Assembly: GCA_947178045.1 (NCBI GenBank)
Contig: CAMWWR010000079.1
Coordinates: 1 to 7,560, forward strand
DNA length: 7,560 nucleotides
DNA from: an uncultured Clostridia bacterium
GTDB lineage: Bacteria > Bacillota > Clostridia > Lachnospirales > Lachnospiraceae
Direction: 5' to 3'
Shown here: piece after piece, positions 6,066-7,560 of the stretch
Layout of the letters: the number at the start of each line of letters is the position of its first letter
Position numbering within the stretch: position 1 is the first letter of the stretch
The notes under the pieces: generated by a model
What the model was told of the DNA's origin: nothing
What the model saw: only the letters and a program-made list of their open reading frames with translations
Databases searched by the model: none
Program-made: the position numbers and the translations under genes

Positions 6066-7560
6066 TTATTCGCCCCGGTCCACTTCCTCCGCCCGAAGCA
6101 TTCCGCTCAGCCGGTTTCCGATATGTATCGTCCGGTCAAACGCCGTATAATCCGTGAGATAGAGCGTGAACGCCCCCGGCGTCTTTTTCTCGCTGTCCTC
6201 CTTGCCCTCGGTAAAATGATGCTCGCCGAAGCACGGCCCGACGATCAGCGTATCCCAGCCGTTCGTTGCCTCGACCTCGCCCTTCTTTACCACCAGCACC
6301 TCGCTGCCGGAAACCGGCATATCAAACAGCGGTCCGGTCAGGAAATTCACCCCGGAAAACGCCAGCTCAATCCGCCACGGTGCGCCCTCCACGCCGGACG
6401 TCCTCACCCGGATGTCCACGCCGTCCTCCGCTTCCTTCACCCACACGTCAATCTGCATGTCGGGTCCCGACTTTTTCGGGCGGGCGGCATTGTCCATCTT
6501 CCACCAGTCGCTGGTGGCCGGAGCCTCCTCAAACGGAAGGTAATACCAGCCCCGCATCACCTGGCGCAGATGATATTCGCCGTCCGAAAGGCGCTCCATC
6601 TCCTCCGCTTTAAACGCTCTGTGCTCGCAAAAGCTGCCGCACACCTTCATCTCCAGCTTCATCGTTCCGTTGTGGAGGTAGAAAAAGTTTGATTTTCCCT
6701 TCATCACCGTATAGGTATAGCGCCCGCTGCGGCATCGCGCGATACCGGAATCCCCGTAAAACACATGGTAATCCCCGGGGCGGTAGCTTTCCTGATACTC
6801 AAGCTCCCGGTACTGCGGGCAGAGCAAAAACCAGATCAGGCAGTCCCGCGCGGCAATCCGCTTCTCCTCCACCAGGTCAAAAATCGTATTGCACATCTGC
6901 AGGAATTCCGGAATATTGTATTTCATCCCCATCCTCAGATATTCCATGTAGTAATCCGTCGGATAGACCAGCAGATCCTTGTCGAAGCGGGTGGAGTTCG
7001 CCGTAAATACGCTGCCGTCCGGCTCCAGGTAAGTCAGCATCATCTTTAAATTTCGCAGGGTATGCTGCTCGTAAGCTGCATCCCCCGTCGCTCGCGTCAA
7101 CAGTATCATGGCATCGTTGTTAATCCGGTTGTAATTTCCGGCGGATTTTTCCGAATACTCTCCGTCCGCATTGCAGTCAATCCCCTCTTTTAAATAACCA
7201 AATGCGGCATCCTCCATCTCTTTGCCGCCAAAAAATTTGCTGCACGCCATCAGGATGGAAGCAATCGCCCAACGATGGTTCGGCGTGTGGAAACCGCCAA
7301 GGAGCATCCCCTTTGCGCCGTCTTTGATGATTTCTTCAAGCCTTGTACAGATTTCCTTTTCTCCGTCGTCCAAGCCATCTTCTCCAGATTTTATCTTCTT
7401 TTCTGCAAAGCCTTCTCCAACGTTTTCTCCTTTTTCCCCAGGAATTTCCCCCATCTCCCCAAACGGATATTCCCCTTTTCTACTAAGCAAATATTCATAC
7501 AACGGCCGTAATTTTTTTAGGCCCGATGGCGGATCAGGGCGCGAGAAAAAATTGCACGGT
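6066..7560 (-). CDS. Putative alpha/alpha-toroid (heparinase/polysaccharide-lyase-like) protein, 5' end outside the window
   Basis: Partial gene: the reading frame has no stop from 6066 to the right edge. The codons upstream of TTG 7502 (PSGLKKLRP before LYEYLLSR) look coding, so the true start lies beyond 7560 and the TTG is probably not used. Counting TTG as residue 1, the N-terminal half is helical with GGFHTPNHRW (69-78) and DGEYSEKSAGNYNRINND (113-130). Asn/His and Tyr/Asn motifs of this kind sit in the active cleft of (alpha/alpha)-toroid polysaccharide lyases. The C-terminal half, from about residue 240, is beta-rich (YTYTVMKGKSNFFYLHNGTM, then IELAFSGVNFLTGPL), as in that fold. No signal peptide can be judged because the N-terminus is missing. 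Residues 15-50 are an odd Gly-Glu-rich insert. It ends 30 bp before iolC, so it is probably co-expressed. Fold assignment is inference from motifs, and the substrate is unknown. Confidence 0.6.
   Translation of the reverse strand, partial: PCNFFSRPDPPSGLKKLRPLYEYLLSRKGEYPFGEMGEIPGEKGENVGEGFAEKKIKSGEDGLDDGEKEICTRLEEIIKDGAKGMLLGGFHTPNHRWAIASILMACSKFFGGKEMEDAAFGYLKEGIDCNADGEYSEKSAGNYNRINNDAMILLTRATGDAAYEQHTLRNLKMMLTYLEPDGSVFTANSTRFDKDLLVYPTDYYMEYLRMGMKYNIPEFLQMCNTIFDLVEEKRIAARDCLIWFLLCPQYRELEYQESYRPGDYHVFYGDSGIARCRSGRYTYTVMKGKSNFFYLHNGTMKLEMKVCGSFCEHRAFKAEEMERLSDGEYHLRQVMRGWYYLPFEEAPATSDWWKMDNAARPKKSGPDMQIDVWVKEAEDGVDIRVRTSGVEGAPWRIELAFSGVNFLTGPLFDMPVSGSEVLVVKKGEVEATNGWDTLIVGPCFGEHHFTEGKEDSEKKTPGAFTLYLTDYTAFDRTIHIGNRLSGMLRAEEVDRGE

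Noticed and set aside
4551..6692. 713-codon open frame on the plus strand
   Set aside because: It is antisense to the iolC, HEAT-like and toroid-like genes. Its translation is Arg/His/Pro-rich with no domain, and it runs through a spacer by chance. It is a codon-bias shadow.

Overview
The window reads as part of one minus-strand operon for myo-inositol catabolism. It probably comes from an anaerobic Firmicute of the Clostridia/Lachnospiraceae type. That assignment is inference: it rests on the style of the Iol proteins, strong GGAGG-type ribosome binding sites about 9 nt from the start codons, and use of TTG starts. G+C looks moderately high (mid-50s percent by eye, not computed). All five genes are transcribed right to left. 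No plus-strand gene is credible.

In transcription order: (1) 6066 to the right edge, the 3' part of a large protein that looks like an alpha/alpha-toroid plus beta-sheet, polysaccharide-lyase-like protein, cut by the window end; (2) 5001-6035, iolC, 5-dehydro-2-deoxygluconokinase of the PfkB family; (3) 3054-4862, an unrecognised HEAT-like helical-repeat protein, probably started at TTG, with a perfectly phased 14-residue tandem repeat in its middle; (4) 2056-2901, iolB, a 5-deoxy-glucuronate isomerase with a shortened metal-site loop; (5) 52-1971, iolD, the thiamine-diphosphate-dependent THcHDO hydrolase. Spacers are 30, 138, 152 and 84 bp. None contains a convincing intrinsic terminator, so co-transcription is likely.

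The three Iol enzymes catalyse consecutive steps. IolD opens the trihydroxycyclohexane-dione ring to 5-deoxy-glucuronate, IolB isomerises this to 5-dehydro-2-deoxygluconate, and IolC phosphorylates it. The dehydrogenase (IolG), dehydratase (IolE), aldolase (IolJ), IolA, transporter and regulator are not in view and may lie outside the window.

The less ordinary content is the HEAT-like gene inside the pathway operon with its 42-bp repeat array, low-complexity inserts in two neighbouring genes (IolB and the toroid-like protein), a set of short motifs shared in the same order by the spacers before iolB and iolD, and hairpins without U-tracts in the spacer before iolB. The leftmost 51 bases hold no gene that can be supported.
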